From contig CAWIIF010000004.1 of NCBI GenBank assembly GCA_963836015.1, positions 1,488,001 to 1,552,000 of the forward strand: 64,000 nucleotides of DNA. The letters run 5' to 3'. This DNA comes from CAWCDJ01 sp963836015 (lineage in GTDB: Bacteria > Acidobacteriota > Terriglobia > Bryobacterales > Bryobacteraceae). A model generated the notes under the pieces. The model was not told the origin of the DNA. It searched no databases and saw only the letters and a program-made list of their open reading frames with translations. Positions 43,059-51,926 of this stretch are shown here, in pieces; positions within the stretch are counted from its first letter, which is position 1; each line of letters opens with the position of its first letter. The position numbers and the translations under genes are program-made.

Positions 43059-45143
43059 CTAACGCCTCTCGAACTCGTACAAGTCAATGCTGAGAGGCGC
43101 GATCTTGATTGTCTTGGGCACCTCGCTTACCTGCGCCTCTGCAACCTGAACCTCGTGACGGCTCAGGCCCGTCACCGCGTCGAGGTTCGGACCGGCCAGG
43201 TGCCAAACCAGGCCTCTGCCCCGAAGATCAGCGCTCTTGACGGCGAGATCGACTTGTTGGGCCGATTCGGTCGGATTGACCACGGCGATGGTTAGCGACT
43301 TGCCGTCGCTCGATAGCGCGGCACTCACGTCCACCGGGTATGTGGGGCTGCCGGCATTCACTTTCGGCTGATCCCCGCCAACCGGATACTTCGGCGGCGG
43401 TGGCGGAGAGTTGCCGTCGATTTCCACCGGCACCGTCCCGAAATGGTCCCGATAGAGCTGAAATAGCAGGCCGGTCGTGTTCAAAGCCGCCTCCGTGGCA
43501 TTGAACTCGATGGAAGAGGTTCCCATCGTATGCCCGGCCATCCGGATCAGGTCGGTGTGGCGGAACATCTCGTGGAACACCAGGGCGTTGGCCAGAGCCT
43601 GTTTCAGATTGGCAGGCAAGCGGGTAAATGCCCACTCGTCGATGGCAAAATGCAAGTGTTTTGTTTTCAGCGCCGGAAACAGCCGAGCATACTCCTCGTA
43701 GGCCTCCACTTTGCCGCGCACGCGGTTCGCCGGCCGGTACAGCGTATCCACGAGCGGCTCTTCCACCGCAATTCTCTTGTTCTGCGCCAGGTCGAATCGT
43801 TGGTGATCGTAGCTGTAGTAGTGCTCCGACATCACATCGACGTTGTCCAGGCAATTGGCAATCAAACCGCCGGTCCAATCGGCGTCCGAACCGTAATCGC
43901 CTACCACTTTGCCGGTAAGGCCGAGCGAAATTCCGTTTACCGTCATCTCGTCCGGCGTGGCGCCCGTGGCGAGCAGAGTGATCGACGAGTCCACCGCGCG
44001 CATCGCCCTGGCGAACATGTTGTGCTTGATCACATACTGCTTCAGCGCCATATGGCCGAACTGCCATGGCCCATACATTTCATTGCCGATACCCCACCAC
44101 TTCACGTGGTAAGGAGCGGGATGCCCGTTCGCCACGCGCAGCTTTCCCATCGGCGTGTCGGGGGCGCCGTTGACGTATTCCACCAATTCGGCGGCCGAGC
44201 GGGCATCTCCGAAACCCGCATTTACACTGATAAATGCGTCTACTCCGAGAAGCTCGCACAGGTAGAGGAACTCATCGGTGCCGACATCGTTCGGCTGCAA
44301 GGCCGACCACACGTAATCCCAGCGCGGCGGCCTTCGATCCGGATCGCCGATGGCATCGCGCCACTCGTGGGCGGAGAGGAAGTTTCCGCCGGGAAAACGG
44401 TACATGCCCGAATGAAGTTGCTTCAACAGGCCGGTCGTATCCCGGCGGAAGCCGTGGATATTGTCCGACGGCATGAGCGAGACGGCTCCCACATGGAAAG
44501 ACCCGGAGCCGGTCCCGGCGATTTCGATGCGCCCGTTGCCGGTATCCTCCCCTGCGGTGAACTGAAACGGGAATTTGGCGTATGCGGTCTGCAGGCCCCT
44601 TATGGGAATGGTCTGCCGATCGCCTCTACCGGGTCCCCAGACGAGGCTGACGGCCACAGCCGCGCCGGATCCGCCTTGGAGCACGACCCGCCCCGAGTAC
44701 GCCCTGGATTTGCGCAGCACGAGTCCGGCCTGCTGGATTCCGCGCGGCTCAGTGCCAGCGAGCCTGATGAGCGGTGTATGCTCCCCGGCAAAGGGGTGTT
44801 CGCGATCCATCACCACCGCCGGGTCGGGGCCGACCGGCTGCCAACGGTTCAGCCGGCGGCCTCGCATCGGGCCTTGCGATGGCGTCTCTGGGGCGGCGGG
44901 TTGCGAAGTGACGGGATAGTAGAACTTCCGATCGTCGAGCATCTCGGCCCAAACACTCCGGTTGACCAGGTCCGCAATGTGCTCGATGAACTGTCCATAG
45001 AGGTACGGTGAGATCGGAGCACCTGTCTTGGAGGCATCAATCGTGGCAATGATGTGCTTTTCGGGGGCGCCGCTGGTTTGCGCGCCGGCCGAAGCGGTCA
45101 GAATTGCGGCGAATAAGACCAGTGGGAGTGATCTCCTGGACAT
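43059..45143 (-). CDS. Alpha-L-arabinofuranosidase, GH51-type, exported
   Basis: 694 residues with a signal peptide (SLPLVLFAAILTASAGA). A first beta part contains SPYLYGQFIEHIADLV, typical of GH51; a carbohydrate-binding-like insertion covers about 95-225; the barrel has MYRFPGGNFLS (247-257), acid/base Glu355 in GIGNEMYG and nucleophile Glu503 in FAIDEWAF; a C-terminal sandwich ends the protein. It shares the family, but not close similarity, with the GH51 protein at 31 kb, so they probably take different linkages. 39 bp after the CE1 esterase gene. Confidence 0.9.
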   Translation of the reverse strand: MSRRSLPLVLFAAILTASAGAQTSGAPEKHIIATIDASKTGAPISPYLYGQFIEHIADLVNRSVWAEMLDDRKFYYPVTSQPAAPETPSQGPMRGRRLNRWQPVGPDPAVVMDREHPFAGEHTPLIRLAGTEPRGIQQAGLVLRKSRAYSGRVVLQGGSGAAVAVSLVWGPGRGDRQTIPIRGLQTAYAKFPFQFTAGEDTGNGRIEIAGTGSGSFHVGAVSLMPSDNIHGFRRDTTGLLKQLHSGMYRFPGGNFLSAHEWRDAIGDPDRRPPRWDYVWSALQPNDVGTDEFLYLCELLGVDAFISVNAGFGDARSAAELVEYVNGAPDTPMGKLRVANGHPAPYHVKWWGIGNEMYGPWQFGHMALKQYVIKHNMFARAMRAVDSSITLLATGATPDEMTVNGISLGLTGKVVGDYGSDADWTGGLIANCLDNVDVMSEHYYSYDHQRFDLAQNKRIAVEEPLVDTLYRPANRVRGKVEAYEEYARLFPALKTKHLHFAIDEWAFTRLPANLKQALANALVFHEMFRHTDLIRMAGHTMGTSSIEFNATEAALNTTGLLFQLYRDHFGTVPVEIDGNSPPPPPKYPVGGDQPKVNAGSPTYPVDVSAALSSDGKSLTIAVVNPTESAQQVDLAVKSADLRGRGLVWHLAGPNLDAVTGLSRHEVQVAEAQVSEVPKTIKIAPLSIDLYEFERR

Positions 45144-45182
45144 CGTTCCTCCTGTCGCGATCGGCGCATCGCGGGCGACCGC

Positions 45183-46400
45183 TCATTTGAAGAGCCGGGG
45201 AGCGAAATCGTTTAGACACCGGCGCCACGTCAGCCACTCGTGGGCCGTGCCGGGCGACTCGAAATAGACATTCTTGATACCGGTCTGAGTCAACTGTTCG
45301 CTAAAGTTCTTGGTGCCGGGCCCTTCCATCGAGCCGATCCCCAGAAAAAGGACCTTGACCTGCTTATTGAACGAGGCCGGATCCGCGAAGGCGCCGTTGC
45401 AGGTGGTCTTCGGATCGAATGTGCCGCCCCTGCCGCCGCAGCTTCCGCTGAAGCCTCCCAGGTACGCAAACCGATCGAGATGGTTGAGTGCAGTCGTGAA
45501 CGTCTGCATGCCGCCCATCGATAGTCCGGCCATGGCGCGGTTCTCGCGGCCGGGCAGCACGCGATAAGTTCGTTCCACCATGGGGATGAGATCGGTGAAC
45601 ATCATCTCCGTGAAAGTGGCGCCCCAGTTCGACTGAAATCCGCCGCGGCCTCCGGCGGGCGCCCCCCGTCCGCCGGCCGGCGCAACGTCCGCCATCGAGG
45701 CTCTGGCAATGATGCCTCTTGCCGAATACAGGCTCGCGTCCTCGCCAGGCCTCACCGCATTCAGGTTGTCCATCACGATGATCATGGGCTTGGCCTTCTT
45801 CTCGGCGATGAGGTTGTCCATGATGAAGTCCACGTGTCCCTGGGTGTGCCAGCCCTGCTCGTTTTCACCCCAGCCGTGAAGAAGGTAGAGAACCGGGTAG
45901 CGCGTCCGCGGATTCGCGTCGTATTCCGCCGGCGTGTATACGTAGCAGCGGCGCCATTTCCCCGTGACCTTGGAGTAATACTGCCGCTGGCTCACCTGGC
46001 CGTGCGGCACGTCCCTGGCGGAATAGTAAGCGGCATCCACTTCCGGCTCGGGAATCTCGATTCCGCTGTTGTCCCACCCCGAGCCGAAAAAGGTGCGCGT
46101 CGCCGGGTCTGCCACTACGGCGCCATCGATCACAATACTGTAGTAATGGAAGCCTACGACCTGCGGGGGTATCGTCGCCATCCACAGGCCGTCCTCGCCG
46201 CGGGTCAAATCGTGAGTTCCGCCCAGCCGCACCTGCACCTTCTGGGCATCCGGCGCCGCCACCCGGAAGGTCACGCGGCGATCCGGATGAACGCAAGGGT
46301 ATGGCGCCCCCGGAATATTGAGCGAGGAAGGCTTGCATTCGTCCGACACCTGCCCCCAACACAACCCACAACCGAGTAGCAGTAATGTAATGATTCTCAT
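45183..46400 (-). CDS. CE1-type esterase with early-set domain and Gly/Arg-rich insert
   Basis: 405 residues. A short signal peptide (MRIITLLLLGCGLCWG) is followed by an early-set/CBM48-like domain (VTFRVAAPDAQKVQVRLGG, about 43-125) and an alpha/beta hydrolase (VLYLLHGWGENEQGW; nucleophile Ser in MAGLSMGGMQ; His in GTAHEW). Similar to the C-terminal half of the double esterase at 25.4 kb. A Gly/Arg-rich run (APAGGRGAPAGGRGG) lies near 241-256. Likely feruloyl or acetyl esterase on hemicellulose. First gene before GH51. Confidence 0.87.
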   Translation of the reverse strand: MRIITLLLLGCGLCWGQVSDECKPSSLNIPGAPYPCVHPDRRVTFRVAAPDAQKVQVRLGGTHDLTRGEDGLWMATIPPQVVGFHYYSIVIDGAVVADPATRTFFGSGWDNSGIEIPEPEVDAAYYSARDVPHGQVSQRQYYSKVTGKWRRCYVYTPAEYDANPRTRYPVLYLLHGWGENEQGWHTQGHVDFIMDNLIAEKKAKPMIIVMDNLNAVRPGEDASLYSARGIIARASMADVAPAGGRGAPAGGRGGFQSNWGATFTEMMFTDLIPMVERTYRVLPGRENRAMAGLSMGGMQTFTTALNHLDRFAYLGGFSGSCGGRGGTFDPKTTCNGAFADPASFNKQVKVLFLGIGSMEGPGTKNFSEQLTQTGIKNVYFESPGTAHEWLTWRRCLNDFAPRLFK

Positions 46401-46744
46401 AGGTCCTCCTTCGAGTAATGCCTGTCGTGGCGCTCGCTCTCTAATTCAGGATTTCTATTGCGAATCCTGGTTAGCGGCGGGTATGCATCAAGAACATATT
46501 GTATCTTCCACTTGTATCTTCCACGCGTCTTTTGCTGAAAACGCTTTCAAAACGCGGCTCCCACACTGGTCGGGGATACGCTATCATGCAAGTCCGGTGC
46601 AGCCTAGGTTTGGTACGGTTTCCGCGCCTTCAACTCTAATGGAATCCTTCTGTTACGGTTGATTCCGATAGCCTGTTGAGGGTTTCGATCAACCGTTAGC
46701 CGGGGCAGTTAGGTCCCCGCTCGACCGGGCAAAAACGGTGTGAT
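46401..46744. other. Divergent intergenic region with repeat copy
   Basis: 344 bp between the CE1 esterase (minus) and the malectin regulator (plus). It carries the second copy of the repeat (46603-46712), which ends only 33 bp before the regulator start. Elements for both promoters must be here; none was assigned. Confidence 0.5.
46603..46712 (+). repeat. Second copy of the TAGGTTTGG repeat family
   Basis: CCTAGGTTTGGTACGG (46603-46618) and AACCGTTAGCCGGG (46691-46704), followed by GTTAG, lie at the same 86-bp offset as in the element at 20247. It also matches the right arm of that element in inverse: TAATGGAATC at 46637-46646 corresponds to the complement of 20400-20409. The middle is diverged. 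Confidence 0.6.
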
Positions 46745-48304
46745 ATGATTCGCGGGGATTACAGGATGTGCGAAAGCGAAGGGACGGGGCTCGGCGAATC
46801 GCGCGAGCAGGCCGTCCAGGCGGAACTCAAGCGCTTGATGGAGAGCGCTGCGTTTCGCAGCAGCAAACGATGCAGGGAGTTCCTCGAGTACATCGTCGAG
46901 TACACGGTGAAGGGGCCCAGCGGTGCTCTCAAGGAACGCTCGATCGGAGTGAACCTCTTTCAGCTCACGCCGGATTTCGATACCGGTCAGCACACAGTTG
47001 TCCGCGTCACCGCGAATGAAGTGCGGAAGAGGCTCGCTCAATACTACCTCGCCGAAAATGGGTCGTATCATCAGGTCAGAATCGACCTGCCCCCGGGGTC
47101 CTACAGCGCTGAATTTCGCTGGCAGAGGCCGGCAGCCGAGGTTAGGGCGGCGGAGACGCCGACACCGGCCCGCTCGTGGCTTACTCGCCGTGTGATTGGT
47201 TGCGCCGCGGCCCTTCTGGTAATCGCCAGCGCCTTTGGCGTCTGGTATTCCCGCACGAAGAAGCCCGTCCCTGTTAGTGCCAAGTCCACTCTCGCCGCCG
47301 GCTCCGTTGCAACAGTGTCGTCAGGCAGCGAGGATCTGCGGATGATCGTAGGCTCCGCCAATCCCTACATCGACCGCAGCGGGCGAACATGGGTCCCGGA
47401 CCGCTTCTATTCCGGCGGTTCTGTGCAAGTCCGTCCGTCTGAGAGAATCCTTCGAACGCTGGATCCTGACATTTATCGCCACGTCCGGGTGGGCGAGTTT
47501 CGGTATGACATTCCGTTAGCCCCGGGCTCGTATGAATTGCACCTTCATTTTGCCGAGACAGGTTTGGCCGACTTCATTAGCGCGGAATCCAGCGGGGAGG
47601 GGCAGCGCCTTTTTCGGGTTACAGCCAATGGCCAACGGATTCTGGATCTTTTTGATGTAGTCGCTGATGCCGCCGGCGCCAACACTTCGGATGAGCGGGT
47701 CTTCAGGGACATCTCGCCTGCTGACGATGGTTTCCTGCACCTGAGTTTTGCCTCGGTGAGAGGCGCGGCGATGCTGAGTGGAATCGAGGTGCTGCCAGTG
47801 AGCGCCGGAAAGGTCAGGCCGGTTCGAATTCGAGCGGGTTGGACCTCCTCGTGGCAGGATTCCGCCGGGCGACAATGGCAGTCCGACTCCCATTTCATGG
47901 GAGGAAATGCGCTGGTCCGCGCCACCAATCCGGCAGAAGCGAGCAACTCCATCCTACCGGATATGTCTCTCTACGCCAGCGAGCGGTGGGGGAATTTTTC
48001 CTACGCAGTGCCTGTGGCCGACGGCCGGTATCGGGTGACGTTAAAATTCTGCGAGGGACATTACGGAAGGCATAATACCGGGATAGGCGGGGTTGGAAGC
48101 CGCGTCTTTGACGTATATTGTAACGGCGTGGCCCTTCTCAGGGATTTCGACATCCTCAAGGAGGCGGGTGGCGAGGGCCGACCCGTAATTCGCACCTTTT
48201 CCGGGATTCGGCCCACCGCGCAAGGCAAAATCGTCCTCGGTTTCGTTCCGATCAAGGGAATGGCCTGTGTGAATGGAATAGAAGTGGTGGAGGATTCGAG
48301 ATAA
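46745..48304 (+). CDS. Membrane regulator with tandem malectin domains
   Basis: 519 residues (ATG 46745; ATG 46766 is the alternative, with GGGGA 9 nt upstream). The N-terminal domain (about 22-125) matches that of the regulator at 37832: ALKERSIGVNLF, FDTGQHTVVRV, EVRKRLAQYY and RIDLPPGSYSAEF. One membrane helix (149-168) follows, then two malectin domains outside (about 198-355 and 359-519), each with the pattern of Asp/Trp and aromatic residues (AGWTSSWQDSAGRQW; HFAETG; LKFCEGHY) and an ending of the NGIEV type. Malectin binds oligosaccharides. This is a plausible one-component sensor: sugar outside, DNA or partner inside. The DNA-binding role is inference. Confidence 0.8.
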   Translation: MIRGDYRMCESEGTGLGESREQAVQAELKRLMESAAFRSSKRCREFLEYIVEYTVKGPSGALKERSIGVNLFQLTPDFDTGQHTVVRVTANEVRKRLAQYYLAENGSYHQVRIDLPPGSYSAEFRWQRPAAEVRAAETPTPARSWLTRRVIGCAAALLVIASAFGVWYSRTKKPVPVSAKSTLAAGSVATVSSGSEDLRMIVGSANPYIDRSGRTWVPDRFYSGGSVQVRPSERILRTLDPDIYRHVRVGEFRYDIPLAPGSYELHLHFAETGLADFISAESSGEGQRLFRVTANGQRILDLFDVVADAAGANTSDERVFRDISPADDGFLHLSFASVRGAAMLSGIEVLPVSAGKVRPVRIRAGWTSSWQDSAGRQWQSDSHFMGGNALVRATNPAEASNSILPDMSLYASERWGNFSYAVPVADGRYRVTLKFCEGHYGRHNTGIGGVGSRVFDVYCNGVALLRDFDILKEAGGEGRPVIRTFSGIRPTAQGKIVLGFVPIKGMACVNGIEVVEDSR

Positions 48305-48344
48305 GGCGCAAACCTACCCCCGCATGAGTCTACTGGTTCAGTCC

Positions 48345-49673
48345 CTACCACTCGACGACGGAACCATCCGGAGCGAAGACGCGCGCCATGGGTCTCGACC
48401 CACCGAAGGGGTATTTGTTGAGCGCCTCTTCCGTTAGGTCGAAGCCTAGTCCCGGTTTCTCCGGGAGCGGATACTTGCCGTTCACCATGCGCATCGCCGG
48501 GAAGCCGAACCATTCCAGCCAGATCTTGTCACGCGGCTGAGGGACAACGTTGCCGCAGCACTCTTGAATCAGGAAATTCGGTATGGCCGAGTCGAGATGG
48601 AGCGAGGCCAGTAATCCGATCGGGCCTTCACAGCCGTGCGGGGCGATCGAAATCCCGGCAGCGGCCGCCATGGCCGCCACTTTCCAGAGCGCCGTAATCC
48701 CTCCCACGTGATTCATATCGGTCTGGATGATGTCTACGACGCCCATCTCAATCAGCTCGCGAACGCCATAAGACGCCACCAGCCGTTCGCCGGTCGCGAT
48801 CGGCGTCGTGGAGCGCCGCGCAATACGCGCCATTGCCTTCACGTTTTCGGGCGGGCACGGCTCCTCGACCCACAGCAGATTCAGGGGCTCGATTTCCTTG
48901 ACAATAATGGACGCCACGCTCGGGCTGGTCTTGGCGTGGAAGTCGACGGCAATGTCGATATCCGGACCCAGGCCTTCCCGCAGCATCTGTACATGCCGGA
49001 TCGCAGCGTCAATCTTCTCGTTCGTCTCAACCCACTCGTAATAGCCCGGCAGGCCGCCCTTGAAACACGTGATTCCCTGGCTCTTGGCCGTCTCCCGGAG
49101 CTTGCGTAATTCGTCCAGATTCCGGCCGCTGGCTATGTAATAGCCTCGCACGCCCTCCGCATCGTTTGGCCCGCCCAGCAGCTTGTACACGGGCACTCCC
49201 AGGATCTTCCCCCGCAGATCCCACAACGCCTGGTCGATACCGGATATCGCCGAACCGATGACCGGCCCGGCGCGGTAGAAGCTGTGCACATACATCGACT
49301 GCCAGTGGTGCTCCACAAGTATGGGATCAGCTCCGATCAGGAAGTCGCGGAAATCGTTGATGCAGGCCATCACCGCGCCCGCTTTGCCTTCCAAGGTGCC
49401 TTCTCCCCAGCCCACGAGGCCCGCATCCGTCTCCAGTTTGACGAACACATAAGGCCTGTCCGAGTTCGGCGAAATAGACACCCCGAATACCTTGACCTTC
49501 GTGATCTTCACTTTGGAGCCGAGGCCCTGGAACGCGCCCGCGACGGCTGGCGCCATCTGAGGCGCGAATGCGCAGTCGCACATCGAAGCGGGTACGGCCC
49601 GGTCGGTCTCCGCGGCCATCGGACCCGCCGTCAGCATGGCGGCAGCGCTCCCCAAGAACTGTCGACGTTTCAT
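48345..49673 (-). CDS. Enolase-superfamily dehydratase, galactonate-dehydratase-like, exported
   Basis: 442 residues with a twin-arginine-like signal (MKRRQFLGSAAAM). Capping domain about 55-170, barrel about 180-400. Metal ligands Asp244 (AVDFHAK), Glu270 or 271 (WVEEP) and Glu296 (ATGER) are intact; His246 and His346 (APHGCEGP) fit the acid/base pair of D-galactonate dehydratase (DgoD) and related acid sugar dehydratases. An aldonic acid is likely substrate. An exported form is unusual. Its ATG overlaps the stop of the upstream enolase-like gene by 4 bp. Confidence 0.85.
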   Translation of the reverse strand: MKRRQFLGSAAAMLTAGPMAAETDRAVPASMCDCAFAPQMAPAVAGAFQGLGSKVKITKVKVFGVSISPNSDRPYVFVKLETDAGLVGWGEGTLEGKAGAVMACINDFRDFLIGADPILVEHHWQSMYVHSFYRAGPVIGSAISGIDQALWDLRGKILGVPVYKLLGGPNDAEGVRGYYIASGRNLDELRKLRETAKSQGITCFKGGLPGYYEWVETNEKIDAAIRHVQMLREGLGPDIDIAVDFHAKTSPSVASIIVKEIEPLNLLWVEEPCPPENVKAMARIARRSTTPIATGERLVASYGVRELIEMGVVDIIQTDMNHVGGITALWKVAAMAAAAGISIAPHGCEGPIGLLASLHLDSAIPNFLIQECCGNVVPQPRDKIWLEWFGFPAMRMVNGKYPLPEKPGLGFDLTEEALNKYPFGGSRPMARVFAPDGSVVEW

Positions 49674-50839
49674 GCTGTGCGCTCCTTGTACTCTTCCAAA
49701 GCCTTCTCGTCTACCGTAATGCCCAGACCCGGTGCGGTAGGCAGTACCGCATAGCCGTCCCGCACCACTTCGACAGCACCCGCCACGGCCGCGCGCATCT
49801 GCCGGTCCCGGTCCGCCGCCGGAAACGGGATTTGCTGGATGAAGAAATTCGGCAGGCTCGCCGCCAAATGCAGCGCCGCGGCCGAAGCCACCGGTCCGCC
49901 GTTATGATACGGCGCCACGGCCACGTAGTATGGCTCCGCGATCGCAGCCATCTGACGGATCCGCGAGATCCCGTTCAGTGAGATGTCGGGACGCAGAATG
50001 TCGATCGCGTCCTCCCGTAGCAGGTCCTGAAATGCCGCGGGCTGCTGGATGAAGCGTCCCCACCCGATAGGCGTCACGTTTTCGGACGCGATCTTCTTCA
50101 AGGCATCCAGGTTGGCAGCTTCGCAAGGCTCGTCCAGCCACAGGAGGTGGAACCGCTCGAAGGCCGTGGCAAGGCTGGCAGCGTCGCCAGGCACCAGGGA
50201 GGCCGCGCCGTCCAGCACGAAATCCGTGCCGGGCCCGGCTGCCTGCCGCACCGCGTCGAGCCGTTTCTTGGTGGCGAGGACGAACGCCTGACCCTGATTC
50301 CGCGCCTCCGGCGGAGGCACTCGCAGCAGGAATGCCTGGAAGCCCGCTTTCCTCGCCCGCGTCGCGGAATCCACCAACTCCACATCCGTAGATCCCTCCA
50401 GGGGGGCAAGCGCCCGGCACTTATTGCGGGTGGGGCCGCCTAGCACCTGATAGACCGGCACCTTCAGAGATCGGCCTACCACGTCGAGCATGGCCATGTT
50501 GAGCGCGGACACAATACCCGGCGGTGCGCCCTTGAGTTGATACCTGACGGTTTCGAACTGGGTGGCCTCCTTGCCCCTCACCGTCTCCAGAATTCGTGAC
50601 AGATCGGCGGAAGCCGCGCCAGCACATTCTCCGTACCCTTCCAACCCGCCGCGACTCTGGAGTTTGAGGATGGTGTAGGAGCGGCCCGATACCGGTTCGC
50701 GCAGCGGATAACTGCGGAGAGCCGCGATATCGAGTTGCGAACCTGTCCTGCCAGGCGTCGCCGCCTGAGCGGCGGCAGCTATCTGTCCGGATATTCGGTC
50801 GAACAGCTTTTGCCTGCGCCGGGTGATTGTCGCGTTCAT
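49670..50839 (-). CDS. Enolase-superfamily protein lacking a metal ligand
   Basis: 389 residues from ATG 50839, with GAGG 8 nt upstream; the earlier in-frame start at 50857 is less supported. It has the capping domain and barrel of mandelate racemase/muconate-lactonising enzymes. Asp210 (VLDGAAS) and Glu237 (WLDEP) are in place of the first two metal ligands, but the third, normally Glu in a Gly-Glu pair, reads GWGRFI with Arg262. The second-strand KxK lysine is replaced by LLRV, while His312 (APYHNGG) is kept. It overlaps the DgoD-like gene by 4 bp, so the two may act as a pair. Possibly a non-catalytic or altered-function relative. Confidence 0.75.
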   Translation of the reverse strand: MNATITRRRQKLFDRISGQIAAAAQAATPGRTGSQLDIAALRSYPLREPVSGRSYTILKLQSRGGLEGYGECAGAASADLSRILETVRGKEATQFETVRYQLKGAPPGIVSALNMAMLDVVGRSLKVPVYQVLGGPTRNKCRALAPLEGSTDVELVDSATRARKAGFQAFLLRVPPPEARNQGQAFVLATKKRLDAVRQAAGPGTDFVLDGAASLVPGDAASLATAFERFHLLWLDEPCEAANLDALKKIASENVTPIGWGRFIQQPAAFQDLLREDAIDILRPDISLNGISRIRQMAAIAEPYYVAVAPYHNGGPVASAAALHLAASLPNFFIQQIPFPAADRDRQMRAAVAGAVEVVRDGYAVLPTAPGLGITVDEKALEEYKERTA

Positions 50840-50858
50840 TGGATGTCCTCTCCACAAA

Positions 50859-50975
50859 TCAGAAAAGAAACTTCAGGGCAACCCGAATCTGCCGCGTCGG
50901 CCATGCCGTAGCGGAAATTCTTCCCAGCCCGGTCGTGCCGATGGTAGCGGCCGGCACGGCGAACTGGAGATGATT
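50859..50975 (-). pseudogene. Remnant of a TonB receptor C-terminus
   Basis: The last 38 codons read like the end of an Oar-like receptor: FAVPAATIGTTGLGRISA, then TRQIRVALKFLF with terminal Phe. Sequence further upstream on the minus strand does not continue as a receptor in any frame noticed. It lies 19 bp before the enolase-like gene start, so a receptor gene probably once stood in front of this pair. Confidence 0.6.
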
Positions 50976-51007
50976 GGAGCGTTGCAGATCCCGGCAAGGC
51001 AGCACAC

Positions 51008-51757
51008 TTGTCGGGCATCGCTGAACAGGAACTTCTGTTCCACCGTGACACGAAGTTCGTGGCGCGCGGCCCATCACATTGCACTCTGGTCGGGCGCAAC
51101 CGTTCCCATACCGGCATGATTATGGCACAGTGGGATTCTGTGATGGTGTCGCGGCGCGAGGACGAGTGGGTTTGGGGTTGGGATTCGATGCCTGGAATCG
51201 TTTCGGTCTGGGCCGACCTTGACGGGCGCGCCAGCGTGTGGCGACGAATCCCGAACTCGGGGGTCGTGTACGGTACGTGGCCCCAGGGCGCGAAGTTGAT
51301 CGACACGCTGGACTGCTGTGCTCCGTTACGAGGCGCTCCTATTTTTTCAGTTGCCTGTTCTGAAAAAATCGTGGATTTTCAGAAAGCTGGCCCCTTTGCA
51401 AGGATTTCTCTATTGTTTTCGTGGTCGGCCATGGCCTTCCCAATCATTGGTTGCGGCGTGGTGTTGTGTTTCCTGTCGCTGGCTGGGGGGCAGGCAGGGT
51501 ACGGTGCGGCGGAGAACATATACCAGAGGCTCGCCCAACGGGCCTACACCTGGATAATTGTCGCCGGTGCTTGTTTCGTTCTGGGCCGCGCTGGTACGGT
51601 CTCCCTGTTTCGGATGCCTTCAGCTATACAACAGGGGTCTTCTACGAACGTGGTGCCAAACGGAGAATCTAGCGCGGGGTCACAAAAAGGTCCAGAATCG
51701 GCTCCTTCCAAAGAGGACAGAAAGAATGATAATCTTAGAAAGCAACAAGCAGCGTAG
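51008..51757 (+). CDS. Hypothetical membrane protein, start uncertain
   Basis: An open frame of 249 codons. The C-terminal part from about residue 110 has two hydrophobic segments (ISLLFSWSAMAFPIIGCG and AYTWIIVAGACFVLGR) and a polar Ser/Lys-rich tail, like a small inner membrane protein. The first 100 codons are less convincing and overlap the receptor remnant region. No ribosome site was found before any inner Met. No family recognised. Confidence 0.35.
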   Translation: MSGIAEQELLFHRDTKFVARGPSHCTLVGRNRSHTGMIMAQWDSVMVSRREDEWVWGWDSMPGIVSVWADLDGRASVWRRIPNSGVVYGTWPQGAKLIDTLDCCAPLRGAPIFSVACSEKIVDFQKAGPFARISLLFSWSAMAFPIIGCGVVLCFLSLAGGQAGYGAAENIYQRLAQRAYTWIIVAGACFVLGRAGTVSLFRMPSAIQQGSSTNVVPNGESSAGSQKGPESAPSKEDRKNDNLRKQQAA

Positions 51758-51850
51758 AACTGCGGGGTTCTCGGGTGTCTAGCTCAAATCTAGCACAAAG
51801 CGAAACTCTGGCTTCGCGAAATGGTCGCAAGTTGTTGTAGCAAAAGGTAA

Positions 51851-51926
51851 GCCACCCTAGCTCAGCTGGTAGAGCGGCTGATTCGTAATCAGCAGGTCGC
51901 CGGTTCGATCCCGGCGGGTGGCTCCA
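51851..51926 (+). tRNA. tRNA-Thr (CGT)
   Basis: 76 nt with 7-bp acceptor stem GCCACCC/GGGTGGC, D-arm CTCAGCTGGTAGAG, anticodon stem GCTGA/TCAGC around the loop TTCGTAA (anticodon CGT, codon ACG), T-arm with GGTTCGATCCC, discriminator T and encoded CCA. It is complete and should be functional. tRNA genes are frequent sites of integration, and decayed mobile DNA lies close downstream. Confidence 0.97.
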
